From: Arthrobacter sp. EM1
Lineage (GTDB): Bacteria > Actinomycetota > Actinomycetes > Actinomycetales > Micrococcaceae
Assembly: GCF_029964055.1 (NCBI RefSeq)
Contig: NZ_CP124836.1
Location: 3,472,001 to 3,536,000, forward strand
DNA length: 64,000 bases
Direction of reading: 5' to 3'
The notes under the pieces are model-generated. The model saw only the letters and a program-made list of their open reading frames with translations, was not told the DNA's origin and made no database searches. Positions 42,288-51,830 of the stretch are shown here, in pieces; within the stretch, counting starts at the first letter, position 1, and each line of letters opens with the position of its first letter. Both the position numbers and the translations under genes were made by a program.

Positions 42288-44005
42288 CAGGGCACCATCC
42301 AGCCGAGCACGGGGGTGGACTGCAGGAAGATCAGCACGGTGATGAGCGCAAGGAGCCCCAGGCTCCAGCCGATGAGTTTCCGGAACAGGGTCCCCTCGGC
42401 GCCGTCAAGCCCCACCGCCGCGGCGGCAACGGCCAAGTTCTGCAGCGACAGCATCTTGCCCATCACGCCGGCGGAGGAGTTGGCGGCGGCCATCAGCACC
42501 GGAGACAGACCCGTCTGCGCCGCTGCGGTGGCCTGCATCTGGCCGAACAGGGAGTTGGAGGAGGTGTCGGAGCCGGTCAGTGCGACGCCGATCCATCCGA
42601 TCAGTGGCGAGAGGATGGCGAAGAAGCCGCCCGCTGACGCCAGCGCGAAGCCCAGGGTGGTGGTCTGGCCGGACAGGTTCATCACGAAAGACAGGCCCAG
42701 GACGGCGGTGACGGTAACGATGGTCCAGCGCAGCTGGACCAGAGTTTCCTTGTAGATGCGCAGGCCCTGGGATGCCGTGATCTTGTACAGCGCCATGGTG
42801 ATCAGCCCAGAAAACAGCAGCAGGGTGCCGGTCGCCTTGAGGTGGTCGAGCTTGAACTTGGTGGCCGCAACCGGTTTGCCGGCCGCATCGGTGATGTCCA
42901 GGCCCGGCCAGGCGAACGTCACGCTGCCGACCTGGCCAAGCCAGGTTTTGACGGCCGGAAGCTGGGCGACGGAGAACACCGCGATGATGATCAGGTAGGG
43001 TGCGATCGCCATCCAGATCTGCCGGGGTTCGGGCCGGGAGTTATCGATCGGAACCCCGGTGCCGGGGGCGGCGGCCACGGAGCCCTTGGCGGCGGAACCG
43101 CCGTCCCGGGAAGTTCTTCCGGTCGTTGCGGCAGCAGCGGCGTGCACAGCCTCCGGGGTGCTCTCGGCGGACCCGTCCATCCCGACAGTTTCTGTCGGCT
43201 GCCAGAACTTCAGCATCAGCAGCACCGCGGCCACGGTCACGACGGCGGCGACAACGTCAGTCAGTTCAACGGCGAAGAAGTTGGACGTGACAAACTGGGC
43301 CACGCCGAAGGCGGCGCCTGCCACGAGGGCCACGGGCCAGGTCTGCTTGACGCCGCGGCGGCCGTCGACGATGAACACCAGCAGCAGCGGCACGATCAGT
43401 GCGATGAACGGCGTCTGGCGGCCGGCCATGGAGGACAGATCATGCAGCGGCAAGCCGGTGACGCCGTTCAGGGCGATGATGGGCGCGGCCATCGCGCCGA
43501 AGGCGACGGGAGCGGTGTTGGCCAGCAGCGAGACCACTGCTGATTTCAGTGGTTTCATGCCGGCTGCCATCAGCATGGCGGCGGAGATTGCCACTGGCGC
43601 GCCGAATCCGGCCAGGGATTCCAGCAGGGCGCCGAAGCAGAAAGCGATGAGGATTGACAGGATCCTCAGGTCGTTTGAGATGGAACGGATGGTGCGTCCC
43701 AGCACTTCGAACCACGGGGTGGCCACGGTGAGCCGGTATATCCAGAGTGCGTTGACCAGGATCCACAGGATCGGGAACAGTCCGTAGAAAATGCCGGCCG
43801 CGGTGGCGCTCAGGGCCTGGTTCACCGGCATCTGCCAGCCGACGATGGCCAGCAGGAGGGACAAGGCCAGGCTTGCCAGGGCCGCCTTGGGGGCTTTCAC
43901 CTTGAAGACGCCGAGTAGGACGAAGAGCAGGACGAGCGGAAGCGCCGCGCAAAGGGCCGAAATCACCAGGGACCCGGCAATGGGATCGAGGATCTGCTGA
44001 AACAT
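42287..44005 (-). CDS. lldP: L-lactate permease family transporter
   Basis: A 572-residue protein with about twelve to fourteen helices and LldP signatures (ISALCAALPLVLLFVLLGVFKVKAPKAALA in the first helices by its central part LGVFKVKAPKAAL; GALLESLAGFGAPVAISAAML). It imports lactate or glycolate with protons. The start is the ATG at 44005 (GGAG 5 nt upstream). It is divergent from the GntR regulator across a spacer with operator-like sites and is translationally coupled to the dehydrogenase. The symbol is given for family, not proven substrate. Confidence 0.88.
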   Translation of the reverse strand: MFQQILDPIAGSLVISALCAALPLVLLFVLLGVFKVKAPKAALASLALSLLLAIVGWQMPVNQALSATAAGIFYGLFPILWILVNALWIYRLTVATPWFEVLGRTIRSISNDLRILSILIAFCFGALLESLAGFGAPVAISAAMLMAAGMKPLKSAVVSLLANTAPVAFGAMAAPIIALNGVTGLPLHDLSSMAGRQTPFIALIVPLLLVFIVDGRRGVKQTWPVALVAGAAFGVAQFVTSNFFAVELTDVVAAVVTVAAVLLMLKFWQPTETVGMDGSAESTPEAVHAAAAATTGRTSRDGGSAAKGSVAAAPGTGVPIDNSRPEPRQIWMAIAPYLIIIAVFSVAQLPAVKTWLGQVGSVTFAWPGLDITDAAGKPVAATKFKLDHLKATGTLLLFSGLITMALYKITASQGLRIYKETLVQLRWTIVTVTAVLGLSFVMNLSGQTTTLGFALASAGGFFAILSPLIGWIGVALTGSDTSSNSLFGQMQATAAAQTGLSPVLMAAANSSAGVMGKMLSLQNLAVAAAAVGLDGAEGTLFRKLIGWSLGLLALITVLIFLQSTPVLGWMVP

Positions 44006-44052
44006 GAGTCTCCAGATTGTGTTAGGCGTCACAACACCGTGGCGCCCTTCGA

Positions 44053-44107
44053 TTGTCTTACAAGTGCACATGTTGGTCAAGCCTGACCAGTTGTCTTGTC
44101 TGGCAAG
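44053..44107. promoter_or_regulatory. FadR/LldR-type operator cluster
   Basis: TTGT-CTT-ACAA (44053-44063) matches the GntR/FadR-LldR core TNGTNNNACNA perfectly. TGGTCA-N4-TGACCA (44074-44089) is a 6+6 inverted repeat, and CTTG-N5-CAAG (44095-44107) is a third, weaker one. They sit in the divergent spacer between the permease and the regulator. Confidence 0.6.
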
Positions 44108-44138
44108 ATTGGGACTGAATCAAGAAACTCTTGGCGGA

Positions 44139-44843
44139 ATGGGAGCTCCGGTGCCTGGCCGAATTGCAGCAGTCTCGATCGTGGACGCGGTCGCCTCGGA
44201 TCTGCGAAACCGGATCTTTGCCGGTGCGCTTGGCTCCGGGGACGCCCTGACGGAGTCGGAGGTCGCCTCCTCCTACGACGTGGCGCGGCCGACGGCGAAG
44301 GCCTCAATCGAGAAGCTGGTCGGCGAGGGGCTGCTGGACCGCGGGACCCACAAAACCGCCCGGGTGGTCGAACTCGGCCCGGATTCCGTGCGGGACATCT
44401 ATCTCGCCCGCGCGTATCTGGAAAGCGAAGTGCTGCGCCGGCTCGCAACCGCGCGGGAGGTTCCGGCCGCGGCGGTGCAGGCCAACCGCGACATCGCGGC
44501 GGTTCAGACCGGCGCTCCGCTCGACGTCGTCGAACCGGACATGCGGTTCCACACCAGCCTGATCGACGCCGTGGGCAACGAACGCATCAGCCGGATGTAC
44601 CGCTCGCTCGTGGGTGAGGTGCGGCTGTGCATGGTCCGGATTCAGTCCCTCCACCTCCTGGACACCGCGCTGATCCAGGCGGAACACCAGAGGATCCTCG
44701 AGCTGATCGGGGCCGGACAGGGCGAGGCTGCCGCCGTCCTCCTCGACGAACACTTGGGGCGCGCCCGTGAGCGGCTGGTCGCTGCCATGGGAGGAACCGC
44801 CGGCCCGGAGGCTGCACAGCCGTCCGGGCTGTTTACGGAGTAG
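44139..44843 (+). CDS. GntR-family (FadR/FCD) regulator, LldR-like
   Basis: A 234-residue regulator with a GntR winged helix-turn-helix (SIVDAVASDLRNRIF, LTESEVASSYDVARPTAK) and an FCD ligand domain with metal-site residues in DMRFHTSLIDAVGN and HQRILELIGAG. It probably represses the lactate permease-dehydrogenase pair until a hydroxyacid is present. ATG 44139 has a poor ribosome site; GTG 44151 with GGGAG 5 nt upstream is a good alternative. The stop is followed immediately by the second repeat copy. Confidence 0.88.
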   Translation: MGAPVPGRIAAVSIVDAVASDLRNRIFAGALGSGDALTESEVASSYDVARPTAKASIEKLVGEGLLDRGTHKTARVVELGPDSVRDIYLARAYLESEVLRRLATAREVPAAAVQANRDIAAVQTGAPLDVVEPDMRFHTSLIDAVGNERISRMYRSLVGEVRLCMVRIQSLHLLDTALIQAEHQRILELIGAGQGEAAAVLLDEHLGRARERLVAAMGGTAGPEAAQPSGLFTE

Positions 44844-44875
44844 TTGGCGCAAAACCTGCAGCAAGGGAAGGCGCG
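44844..44875. repeat. Second copy of the 32-nt dispersed repeat
   Basis: Beginning TTGGCGCAAAACCTGCAG directly after the GntR stop codon, it matches 39424-39455 at 27 of 32 positions in the same orientation. It lies between convergent genes, as does the other copy. Confidence 0.75.
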
Positions 44876-44903
44876 TCGAGGAACTCCGTCCGCGGGCTTG
44901 TGG

Positions 44904-46586
44904 CTAGCGGGCGCGCTCGACGCGCTTTTCGTCCCAGACGGGCTCGGCCGATTCGTAGACCTTGCCGTCGGAGCCAAAGACCAGGAAGCGGTCGAAGGTC
45001 CGTGCGAACCAGCGGTCGTGCGTCACCGCCAGGACGGTGCCTTCGAAGTGGTTGATGGCGCGTTCCAGCGCTTCGGCCGAATGCAGGTCCAGGTTGTCCG
45101 TAGGTTCGTCCAGCAGCAGCAATGTGGCGCCGGAGAGCTGCAGCAGCAGGATCTGGAAGCGGGCCTGCTGGCCGCCGGAGAGGGATTCATACTTCTGTTC
45201 CGACTGCGGGGCCAGGCCGTATCCGTCGAGTGCACCGGCGGCGGCTTCGCGCCCCATCCCGGAGCGGTGCTCGTCTCCGCGGTGCAGGATTTCGAGCAGG
45301 GTCTTGCCCAGCAGGTCCGGGCGGACGTGCGTCTGGGCGAAGAAACCGGGCCGGATGCGGGCGCCCAGCTTCACCGTTCCGTCGTGCGGCACTTCGGCGA
45401 TGTCAACGTCGGAAACCGGCAGGTGCTCCCGCTCCGGGTCGGTACCGCCGGTGGCCAGCAGACGCAGGAAATGGCTCTTGCCGGAGCCGTTGGAACCCAG
45501 GACGCCGACTCGGTCGCCGAACCACACTTCGGTCGAGAACGGCTTCATCAAACCGGTGAGGCCCAGTTTCTCGGCGACGACGGCGCGCTTGGCGGTGCGC
45601 CCGCCCTTGAGCCGCATCTGCACGTTCTGCTCGATCGGCAGCGCCTCGGGCGGGCCGGCTTCGAGGAACTTCGCCAGCCTGGTCTGGGCGGCGTGGTAGC
45701 GGTTGGCCATGTCCGAGCGGAACGCGGCCTTGTTCTTGTACATGTTGACAAGTTCCTTGAGCTTCACGTGCTCCTCGTCCCAGCGCTTCCGGAGCTCCTC
45801 GAAGCGCGCGTTCCGGTCCGCTCGGGCCTCCACGTAGGTCCCGAACCCGCCGCCGTGGATCCAGGCCCCGGCACCGTTAATACCCGGTTCAAGGGTAACG
45901 ATGCGGCCCGCTGCATTGTTGAGCAACTCACGGTCGTGGCTGATGAATAGGACTGTCTTTTTCGATTCGTTGAGCTTCGCCTCGAGCCAGCGCTTACCGG
46001 GAACGTCAAGGTAGTTGTCCGGTTCATCCAGCAGCAGCAACTGGTCCGGGCCGGCGAAGAGTGCCTCCAGCACCAGGCGCTTCTGTTCACCGCCGGAGAG
46101 GCTGGACGCGGGCCGGTGCTGCGCCCGGTCAAAGGGGAGCCCCAGGGCAGCCATACAGACCTCGTCCCAGACCGTTTCGACGTCGTACCCGCCGGCGTCG
46201 CCCCAGTCCACAATGGCTTGGGCATACTTCATCTGGGTGGGCTCGTCGTCGTGCTCCATCATCGCCAGTTCGGCCTCGTCGACGGTGCGGGCGGCGGCTG
46301 CCAGGGCGGGAGGCGCGGCGGAGACCAGAAGGTCACGGACGGTTGAATCATCCCGGACCTGACCCACGAACTGCCGCATAATTCCCATGTTGCCGGAGCG
46401 CCCGACCACACCTTCGTCCGGGACAAGGTCTCCGGAGATGATCCTGAACAGCGTTGTTTTGCCGGTTCCGTTGGGTCCGATCAGAGCAGTTTTAGTGCCG
46501 TCCGGAACCTTGAAGGTCACACCGTTGAGCAGCTGTGTGCCGTCGGAGAGGAAGTAATCGATGTTGGAAACGTCAATATGAGCCAC
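44904..46586 (-). CDS. ABC-F family ATPase
   Basis: A 560-residue protein with two ATPase domains and no membrane segments: Walker A GPNGTGKTT and GSNGSGKSH, signatures LSGGEQKRL and LSGGQQARF, and Walker B motifs LLLLDEPDNYLD and LLLLDEPTDNLD. The linker (about 235-320) is charged and helical, as in ribosome-acting ABC-F proteins that handle stalled or antibiotic-bound ribosomes. The GTG at 46586 is chosen for the GGAGG 8 nt upstream. A resistance or translation-quality role cannot be decided from sequence. Confidence 0.92.
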   Translation of the reverse strand: MAHIDVSNIDYFLSDGTQLLNGVTFKVPDGTKTALIGPNGTGKTTLFRIISGDLVPDEGVVGRSGNMGIMRQFVGQVRDDSTVRDLLVSAAPPALAAAARTVDEAELAMMEHDDEPTQMKYAQAIVDWGDAGGYDVETVWDEVCMAALGLPFDRAQHRPASSLSGGEQKRLVLEALFAGPDQLLLLDEPDNYLDVPGKRWLEAKLNESKKTVLFISHDRELLNNAAGRIVTLEPGINGAGAWIHGGGFGTYVEARADRNARFEELRKRWDEEHVKLKELVNMYKNKAAFRSDMANRYHAAQTRLAKFLEAGPPEALPIEQNVQMRLKGGRTAKRAVVAEKLGLTGLMKPFSTEVWFGDRVGVLGSNGSGKSHFLRLLATGGTDPEREHLPVSDVDIAEVPHDGTVKLGARIRPGFFAQTHVRPDLLGKTLLEILHRGDEHRSGMGREAAAGALDGYGLAPQSEQKYESLSGGQQARFQILLLQLSGATLLLLDEPTDNLDLHSAEALERAINHFEGTVLAVTHDRWFARTFDRFLVFGSDGKVYESAEPVWDEKRVERAR

Positions 46587-46629
46587 CCTTCCATCCTCCC
46601 ACGGCACACACGCGCCGCCGGGGGCGCCC

Positions 46630-48618
46630 CTAGCCCGCAGCGGTAAGGAACTCCTTCAGGAGCGGGCCGGAGGTCGTGGCGCCGAGTCCGCCGTCCTCGA
46701 CGAAGACAGCAACAGCAAGGTCGCCGTGCACCGCCACGATCCAGGCGTGGGTCTTGGGTGGATCGTCCTTGCCGAACTCTGCGGTCCCGGTCTTGGCGCC
46801 CACCGGCGCTCCGGGAACGGATGCGAGGAAGCCTGCATGTCCGGAGGTCACGACGGCCCGCATCATGTCCGAGAGCAAGGCGGCCTCGGCCGCGGTCACC
46901 GGCGTCCCCGAGGTTTTCGCCGGAGCCGGAGCTGACGACGCCGGGCCAGCCGATGTCGTCGTCGGCTCGGCCGTCGCACCCGCCCGGGTGGAATCGTCGC
47001 CGGCGTTGGGATTCAGCACGAGCTGCGGGGTAACGGGGGCGCCCTTGGCGACGGATCCGGCCATAATGGCCGCTGACAGCGGAGACATCAGCACCTTGCC
47101 CTGGCCGATCATCGACGCGGCGTGCTCGGTGCCTTCGGAGGTCCCGGGGACGGAGCCAAGGAACGCGCCGGCTCCAAGACCGGGAGCTTCCACGGCCACG
47201 CCCAAGGAGGTGGCCGCGGATTCCTGCTGGGCCTGGCTGACAGTATCGCGGGCATTGATAAAGGCCGTGTTGCAGGAGTGCGCAAAAGCGTCCCGCAGGG
47301 TCACGGAACCCAGAGAAGCCGCCGGATAGCCTTCGGCATTTTTGAAGGTACGGCCGTCGACGGACAATGTTGCGGGGCACTCAACGATCGAATCGGGAGT
47401 TATACCGTTGCGGATCATGGCCAGGGAATCCACGATTTTGAAGATGGAACCGGGGGCGTACTGGCCCAGCATGGCAGTGTCGTAGCCGTTGCTTCCCGGG
47501 CCTGAAGCGGCGGCAAGCACCGCGCCGCTGGAGGGCCGCAGCGCCACGATGGCCGACGCCGGTGCGACCTTGCCCAGAACATCCTCGGCCAGTTGTTGCA
47601 GGGCCGGGTCCAGCGTGGTCTTCAGCGCCGTCCCCGGCGTGATCTCCACCTGGAACAAGCCCCGGCGTCCGCCGTTCAGCAGCCCTTGCCGTTCTTCGGC
47701 GGAGAGGCCGGCTTTTTCCGCGAAGACCTGGATGCCGTCGGTGCCGCGGAGTTGGGCATCGTACTGCTGCTGCAGTCCGCCGGTTCCCGTGGTGTCGCCG
47801 GCTTTGAGTGCCCCGCCGGACTTTTCAATTTGTTCGGCGTTGGCCTCGGCAACGGTGCCCAGAAGTGCGCGGGCGAAGGTTCGGGTCGGTGCCAGCGGAA
47901 GGGAGTCAGCGATCGCCCGGGCCCCGGGAATCGCGGCAATTTGATCGTCAGTGATGCTCTGGCCGTCCTGGCGCAGGGTAATGGCCGGGACAAAGGCTTC
48001 CGCACCGGCCGCGGCGACCTGTTGGGAATAGGCGGCGGGGTCGACTCCCACCAGTTGGGCGAGCCGGGTGGCGGAAGCTGCGGGATCGGCGGTCCCCAGC
48101 CGGGGCTTGTCGATGCCGACGTTCACCACCGGCCGGTAGGTAACCAGCTTGGCGTCCCCAGCACCCAGGATGTCAGCCCGCGCCGGCGACTGGGACATGG
48201 TGCCGAGGACTTCGCCGTCTGCCAGTTCGGGCACCAGCGACGCCGGGTTCCAGACGGTGAGCCACTTGTCGCCCGATTTCTTGAGCTGGGCGAAGGTGGT
48301 GTATTTCCACTCGCCGGTGCCGATCTTCCAGCTGTAGTCCAGCGGGATCGTAGCGGTGTCCTTGTCCAGTTTCAGCTCGCCGGTCACGACTGAAGGCTTG
48401 GCCGGATCCAGCGCCTTGAACACCTCTTTTAGCTGTTCGTTGGCCGCTCCGGAGTCTTTGCCTTCGAACAGCACTGCCGCGACGTCGAGCGCCGCGACAG
48501 CGGAAGCAAGCTGTTTCGCCGCATCCTGCGCGCCGGCGCGGCCATCGGAGCAGCCCACCAACGAGCCGCCAAGTATGAGCCCCACCAGGGCAAGTGAAAG
48601 TTTTGATGATTTCCCCAT
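46630..48618 (-). CDS. Penicillin-binding lipoprotein (transpeptidase, MecA-N type)
   Basis: A 662-residue extracytoplasmic protein with a lipoprotein signal (lipobox GSLVGC), an NTF2-like MecA N-terminal domain (about 30-140), a PBP dimerisation domain (150-330) and a class B transpeptidase domain with APGSIFKI (SxxK), AHSCNTAF (SxN) and VGAKTGTAEF (KTG). It crosslinks peptidoglycan; the layout matches actinobacterial penicillin-binding lipoproteins such as M. tuberculosis Rv2864c. It is 43 bp upstream of the ABC-F gene on the same strand. Confidence 0.92.
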   Translation of the reverse strand: MGKSSKLSLALVGLILGGSLVGCSDGRAGAQDAAKQLASAVAALDVAAVLFEGKDSGAANEQLKEVFKALDPAKPSVVTGELKLDKDTATIPLDYSWKIGTGEWKYTTFAQLKKSGDKWLTVWNPASLVPELADGEVLGTMSQSPARADILGAGDAKLVTYRPVVNVGIDKPRLGTADPAASATRLAQLVGVDPAAYSQQVAAAGAEAFVPAITLRQDGQSITDDQIAAIPGARAIADSLPLAPTRTFARALLGTVAEANAEQIEKSGGALKAGDTTGTGGLQQQYDAQLRGTDGIQVFAEKAGLSAEERQGLLNGGRRGLFQVEITPGTALKTTLDPALQQLAEDVLGKVAPASAIVALRPSSGAVLAAASGPGSNGYDTAMLGQYAPGSIFKIVDSLAMIRNGITPDSIVECPATLSVDGRTFKNAEGYPAASLGSVTLRDAFAHSCNTAFINARDTVSQAQQESAATSLGVAVEAPGLGAGAFLGSVPGTSEGTEHAASMIGQGKVLMSPLSAAIMAGSVAKGAPVTPQLVLNPNAGDDSTRAGATAEPTTTSAGPASSAPAPAKTSGTPVTAAEAALLSDMMRAVVTSGHAGFLASVPGAPVGAKTGTAEFGKDDPPKTHAWIVAVHGDLAVAVFVEDGGLGATTSGPLLKEFLTAAG

Positions 48619-48745
48619 CGCGCCATTATGCACCGGCCAGCGGAAGAATCTCGTGTCACATGGTCCTTGCCGGCGATCAGGGGTTCCGGAGCGGGAGGCC
48701 GGCGGACCCTGGGCCGGCCTGTGCCGGGCTCTTGGAGGGTGACGC

Positions 48746-50185
48746 CTAAAGTGCGAGCGAAGGCAGCGTGAGCCCGAATATGTCCTTCAAGGCATATTTA
48801 GCAGCATGGTACCCCGGCATCCCGGTCACCCCGGGACCCGGAGGTGTGGAGGACGAACACAGGTACACGCCCGGCAGCGGCGTGCGCCAGGGTGCGGTGC
48901 CCAGGACGGGCCGCCTGATGATCCCGCGGAGGTCCATCATTCCGGCACTGAAGTCACCGCCGACATAGTTCTCGTTATACCCTGCCAGGCCGGCCGCCGT
49001 CGTGACGTGGCGGCTGCGGACGAGGTCGCGGAATCCGGGGGCGAAGCGCTCCAGCTGGGCTGTTACGGCTTCGGCCATGTCCACGGTGGAACCTGCCGGC
49101 ACGTGGCAATAGCTCCACAGGATGTGCCGGCCGGCGGGTGCCCGGCCGGCGTCAAAGCGTGATGGCTGCGAGACCAGGACGTAGGGCCGGTCCGGATGCC
49201 GGCCCGCGGCGACAAGGTTTTCGGCTTCGGCCATCTCCGCCCGGGTGCCTCCGACGTGGACAGTGCCGGCATCGGCCAGTTCGGGCGCGGCCCAAGGGAC
49301 GGGTCCGGACAGGATGAAGTCGACCTTGCAGGCCGCGTCGCCGAACCGGAACGACTCCAGGGCGCGCCGGTACCGTTCCGGGAGCCGTCCGTCCGCCAGA
49401 GCCAGCAGCCCCGGCGGTGCCACGTCCAGTAACGTCGCCCGGACCGGTGGAAGCTCCGCCAGGGACCCGATCCTGGCAGCTGTTTCCACATCTCCGCCGT
49501 GCGCTTTGATGTCCGCCACCATGGCCTGGGCGATTGCCGCGGATCCGCCTATCGGAACGGGCCAGCCCCCCGTGTGGGCCAGCGTCGCCAGCATAAGGCC
49601 GGCTGCGGCCGCCGCCGGGGCCGGCAGCTTAGACACTGCGTGCGCCGCGACGCCGGTCAACAGCGCCGGTGCCAGCTCCTCCCGGAACCGTGCCCGCCAG
49701 AGCGGCGAGCCCTGTTCCAGCACCCGGGCACCGAACAGGGCCGCCGCCATCGGGTCCTTGGGCAGGCGCAGAAGCTGGTTCAAGGCCAGGTCCGTAACGC
49801 CATCGGCACGGTCCACCAACGGGGCCATGAGCCGCGCGAAAGCCACGCCGTCGCGGCCCAGGCCGGCAGCGGTGCGCTCGAGTGAGCGGTACGCAAGGGC
49901 CGCCTGGCCGCCGTCGAGAGGTGTCCCGTACGAAACGTCGGGAACCTCCAGCCGGATCCGGCGGGACAGCTCGAACTGCCGGAAGAAAGGCGAGGCCAAG
50001 GCCATCGGGTGTACTGCCGAGCAGACATCATGAAAGTGGCCGGGCTCCATCAGTTCCCCGGTGCGCAGGCCGCCGCCCAGTGTCGGCGCCGCCTCGTAAA
50101 CGTGCACCTTCAGTCCGGCGCGGGCCAAGGTCACGGCCGCGGCAAGCCCGTTCGGTCCTGATCCCACAACTGCGACATCAGGCAT
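48746..50185 (-). CDS. FAD-dependent oxidoreductase, phytoene-desaturase-like
   Basis: A 479-residue flavoprotein with the N-terminal dinucleotide fold VAVVGSGPNGLAAAVTLARAG and the second Gly-rich stretch ending in EAAPTLGGGLR. The C-terminus has VYLCSSSTPPGPGVTGMPG, the FAD-closing motif shared with CrtI-like oxidoreductases. Substrate is unknown, and no other carotenoid gene is present. ATG 50185 begins the conserved domain and overlaps the stop of the GT87 gene by 8 bp, so they form an operon. Confidence 0.88.
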   Translation of the reverse strand: MPDVAVVGSGPNGLAAAVTLARAGLKVHVYEAAPTLGGGLRTGELMEPGHFHDVCSAVHPMALASPFFRQFELSRRIRLEVPDVSYGTPLDGGQAALAYRSLERTAAGLGRDGVAFARLMAPLVDRADGVTDLALNQLLRLPKDPMAAALFGARVLEQGSPLWRARFREELAPALLTGVAAHAVSKLPAPAAAAAGLMLATLAHTGGWPVPIGGSAAIAQAMVADIKAHGGDVETAARIGSLAELPPVRATLLDVAPPGLLALADGRLPERYRRALESFRFGDAACKVDFILSGPVPWAAPELADAGTVHVGGTRAEMAEAENLVAAGRHPDRPYVLVSQPSRFDAGRAPAGRHILWSYCHVPAGSTVDMAEAVTAQLERFAPGFRDLVRSRHVTTAAGLAGYNENYVGGDFSAGMMDLRGIIRRPVLGTAPWRTPLPGVYLCSSSTPPGPGVTGMPGYHAAKYALKDIFGLTLPSLAL

Positions 50186-51659
50186 CCGCTGATTCCTTAC
50201 GCCAGGGCAGAACGGATTTAGTGGGGTGGAACAGGTCCACCCGCAACCTGTCCGGCGCGCCGTCGAACGGGCCGCCCTGCGGGTCATCCATGCCTTGGCG
50301 GCGGACCACGTCATAGCCGGGGTCCCAGATGTCCCACGCCACCCGCACCATCAGGTAGCCAATGGCGATCATATGGAAGGCCACCGCGAGGACGTAGTAG
50401 GGCATATCAATATTGTGCTGGGAGACCCCACCGCTCGTCACCTGTCCGAGATACATCCAGACTGCCGCCCAATGCAGGCCCTCGACGGTCTGCCAGATCA
50501 GGAAGTCCCGCCACCTCGGCCGGGCCAGGGCCAGCAGCGGGATGAGCCAGATGACGAACTGGGGTGAGTACACCTTGTTGGTCAGGATAAACGCGGCAAC
50601 AATCAGGAACGCCAATTGCGCGAGCCGGGGACGCCTGGACGCTGCAAGGGCCAGCACCGCGATCAGCACACAGGCGAGCACAAACAGGTTCAGGGCGAGG
50701 GTGTTGATCGCCTCTGCCTGCAGGGGTTGCCATCCGAGGCGGCCGGCGACGAGGTTGTAGGCAAACCAGGGCGAGCTGTAGCCGGCAGGCCGGTCCTCGG
50801 TGAACTGGTAGAAGTATCGCCAACCCTCCGGGTTAGCGGCGGCGACCGGAACATTGACTGCCAGCCACGCGGCAGCGCCGGCGCCGGCAGTCACCAGGAT
50901 CGCCCGTACCTTTCCCGTGCGCAGCGCCAGGAGCAGGACCGCCCCCAGGATCAGCAGCGGGTAGAGCTTGGTTGCGGTGCCCAGTCCGATGAAGATCCCG
51001 GCCAGCACGAGCTTGTTCCGGGAGAAGCAATACATGCCCAGAGCCAGCAGCCCAACCGCCCACATGTCCCAGTTAATGGTTCCGGCCAGGATAATACCGG
51101 GAGCCACCGCCACCATGGCCGCGTCCCACCGCCGTCGGCGGGCCATCCGTGCCGTGGCGAGCACCGTAATGATCCAGACGGCGGCGATCAGGGTGGCATT
51201 GATGTCAAAGTAGGCAAGAATCCGGGCCGCAGAAACGCCCCCGCCGGGTACCAGCACGGCGGTGCTGCCGGCGATGAATCCCATCAGGACGGGGTATTCG
51301 AAAAAAGTCCCTGGGGTGATGAAGGGAAAGGCACCGTCTCCCAGCCCGCGGTTCTTGAACAGCTCAGGGAAGTCCGAATAGCAGGTCGCGTAGAACTGAC
51401 CAGGGGTTTCCCAGCCGCTGGTGCGGCAGTAGGACTTGATGAGGATGCCGAGCACGGCTGCCAGGACGGTCAGCATGATCAGGACGCGTTCGACGGTAAA
51501 AAATCCGGGGGAAATGACGCCGGGGGCGCAGCGGCGGCCCATCGGTCCGCCGACCAGCTCCGTGAAGTTCCTCAGCAGGGCATCGCTGCGGCTGGGGATA
51601 ACCAGCCGGACACGTCTGCGGTGCTCCGGCGGCTTAGTCTCCTGCATGTCCCTGAGCAT
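50178..51659 (-). CDS. GT87-like membrane glycosyltransferase
   Basis: A 493-residue protein with about ten to twelve helices and the GT-C layout: a first extracytoplasmic loop with acidic residues (YSDFPELFKNRG) and INWDMWAVGLLALG, SRNKLVLAGIFIGLGTATKLYP, typical of GT87 polyprenyl-phosphate-mannose-using mannosyltransferases. It probably adds mannose or a related sugar to a lipid or glycoprotein at the outer membrane face. The first Met is uncertain; 51647 is also possible. It overlaps the next gene. Confidence 0.85.
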   Translation of the reverse strand: MLRDMQETKPPEHRRRVRLVIPSRSDALLRNFTELVGGPMGRRCAPGVISPGFFTVERVLIMLTVLAAVLGILIKSYCRTSGWETPGQFYATCYSDFPELFKNRGLGDGAFPFITPGTFFEYPVLMGFIAGSTAVLVPGGGVSAARILAYFDINATLIAAVWIITVLATARMARRRRWDAAMVAVAPGIILAGTINWDMWAVGLLALGMYCFSRNKLVLAGIFIGLGTATKLYPLLILGAVLLLALRTGKVRAILVTAGAGAAAWLAVNVPVAAANPEGWRYFYQFTEDRPAGYSSPWFAYNLVAGRLGWQPLQAEAINTLALNLFVLACVLIAVLALAASRRPRLAQLAFLIVAAFILTNKVYSPQFVIWLIPLLALARPRWRDFLIWQTVEGLHWAAVWMYLGQVTSGGVSQHNIDMPYYVLAVAFHMIAIGYLMVRVAWDIWDPGYDVVRRQGMDDPQGGPFDGAPDRLRVDLFHPTKSVLPWRKESADA

Positions 51660-51745
51660 ACCGGGGTGGAGGCGCCTGACCGCGCCGGGCAGGGCCGGTG
51701 CCCGCGGGAATGGCGCCGGTGTTTCCTGAACGGGCAGTTAACGGG

Positions 51746-51773
51746 GGAGCCCACGCGTCGCCGCGTGGGCTCC
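51746..51773 (-). terminator. Terminator of the small-ORF unit
   Basis: GGAGCCCACGCG and CGCGTGGGCTCC form a perfect 12-bp stem with a 4-nt loop, 58 bp after the stop of the 46-residue ORF and 87 bp before the GT87 start. It separates the small-ORF unit from the GT87 gene. Confidence 0.75.
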
Positions 51774-51830
51774 TTGCGGATCAGTTCCGTTGTCAGGCAC
51801 CAGGTCCTCCTTCGATGGCGCGAACCTGCC

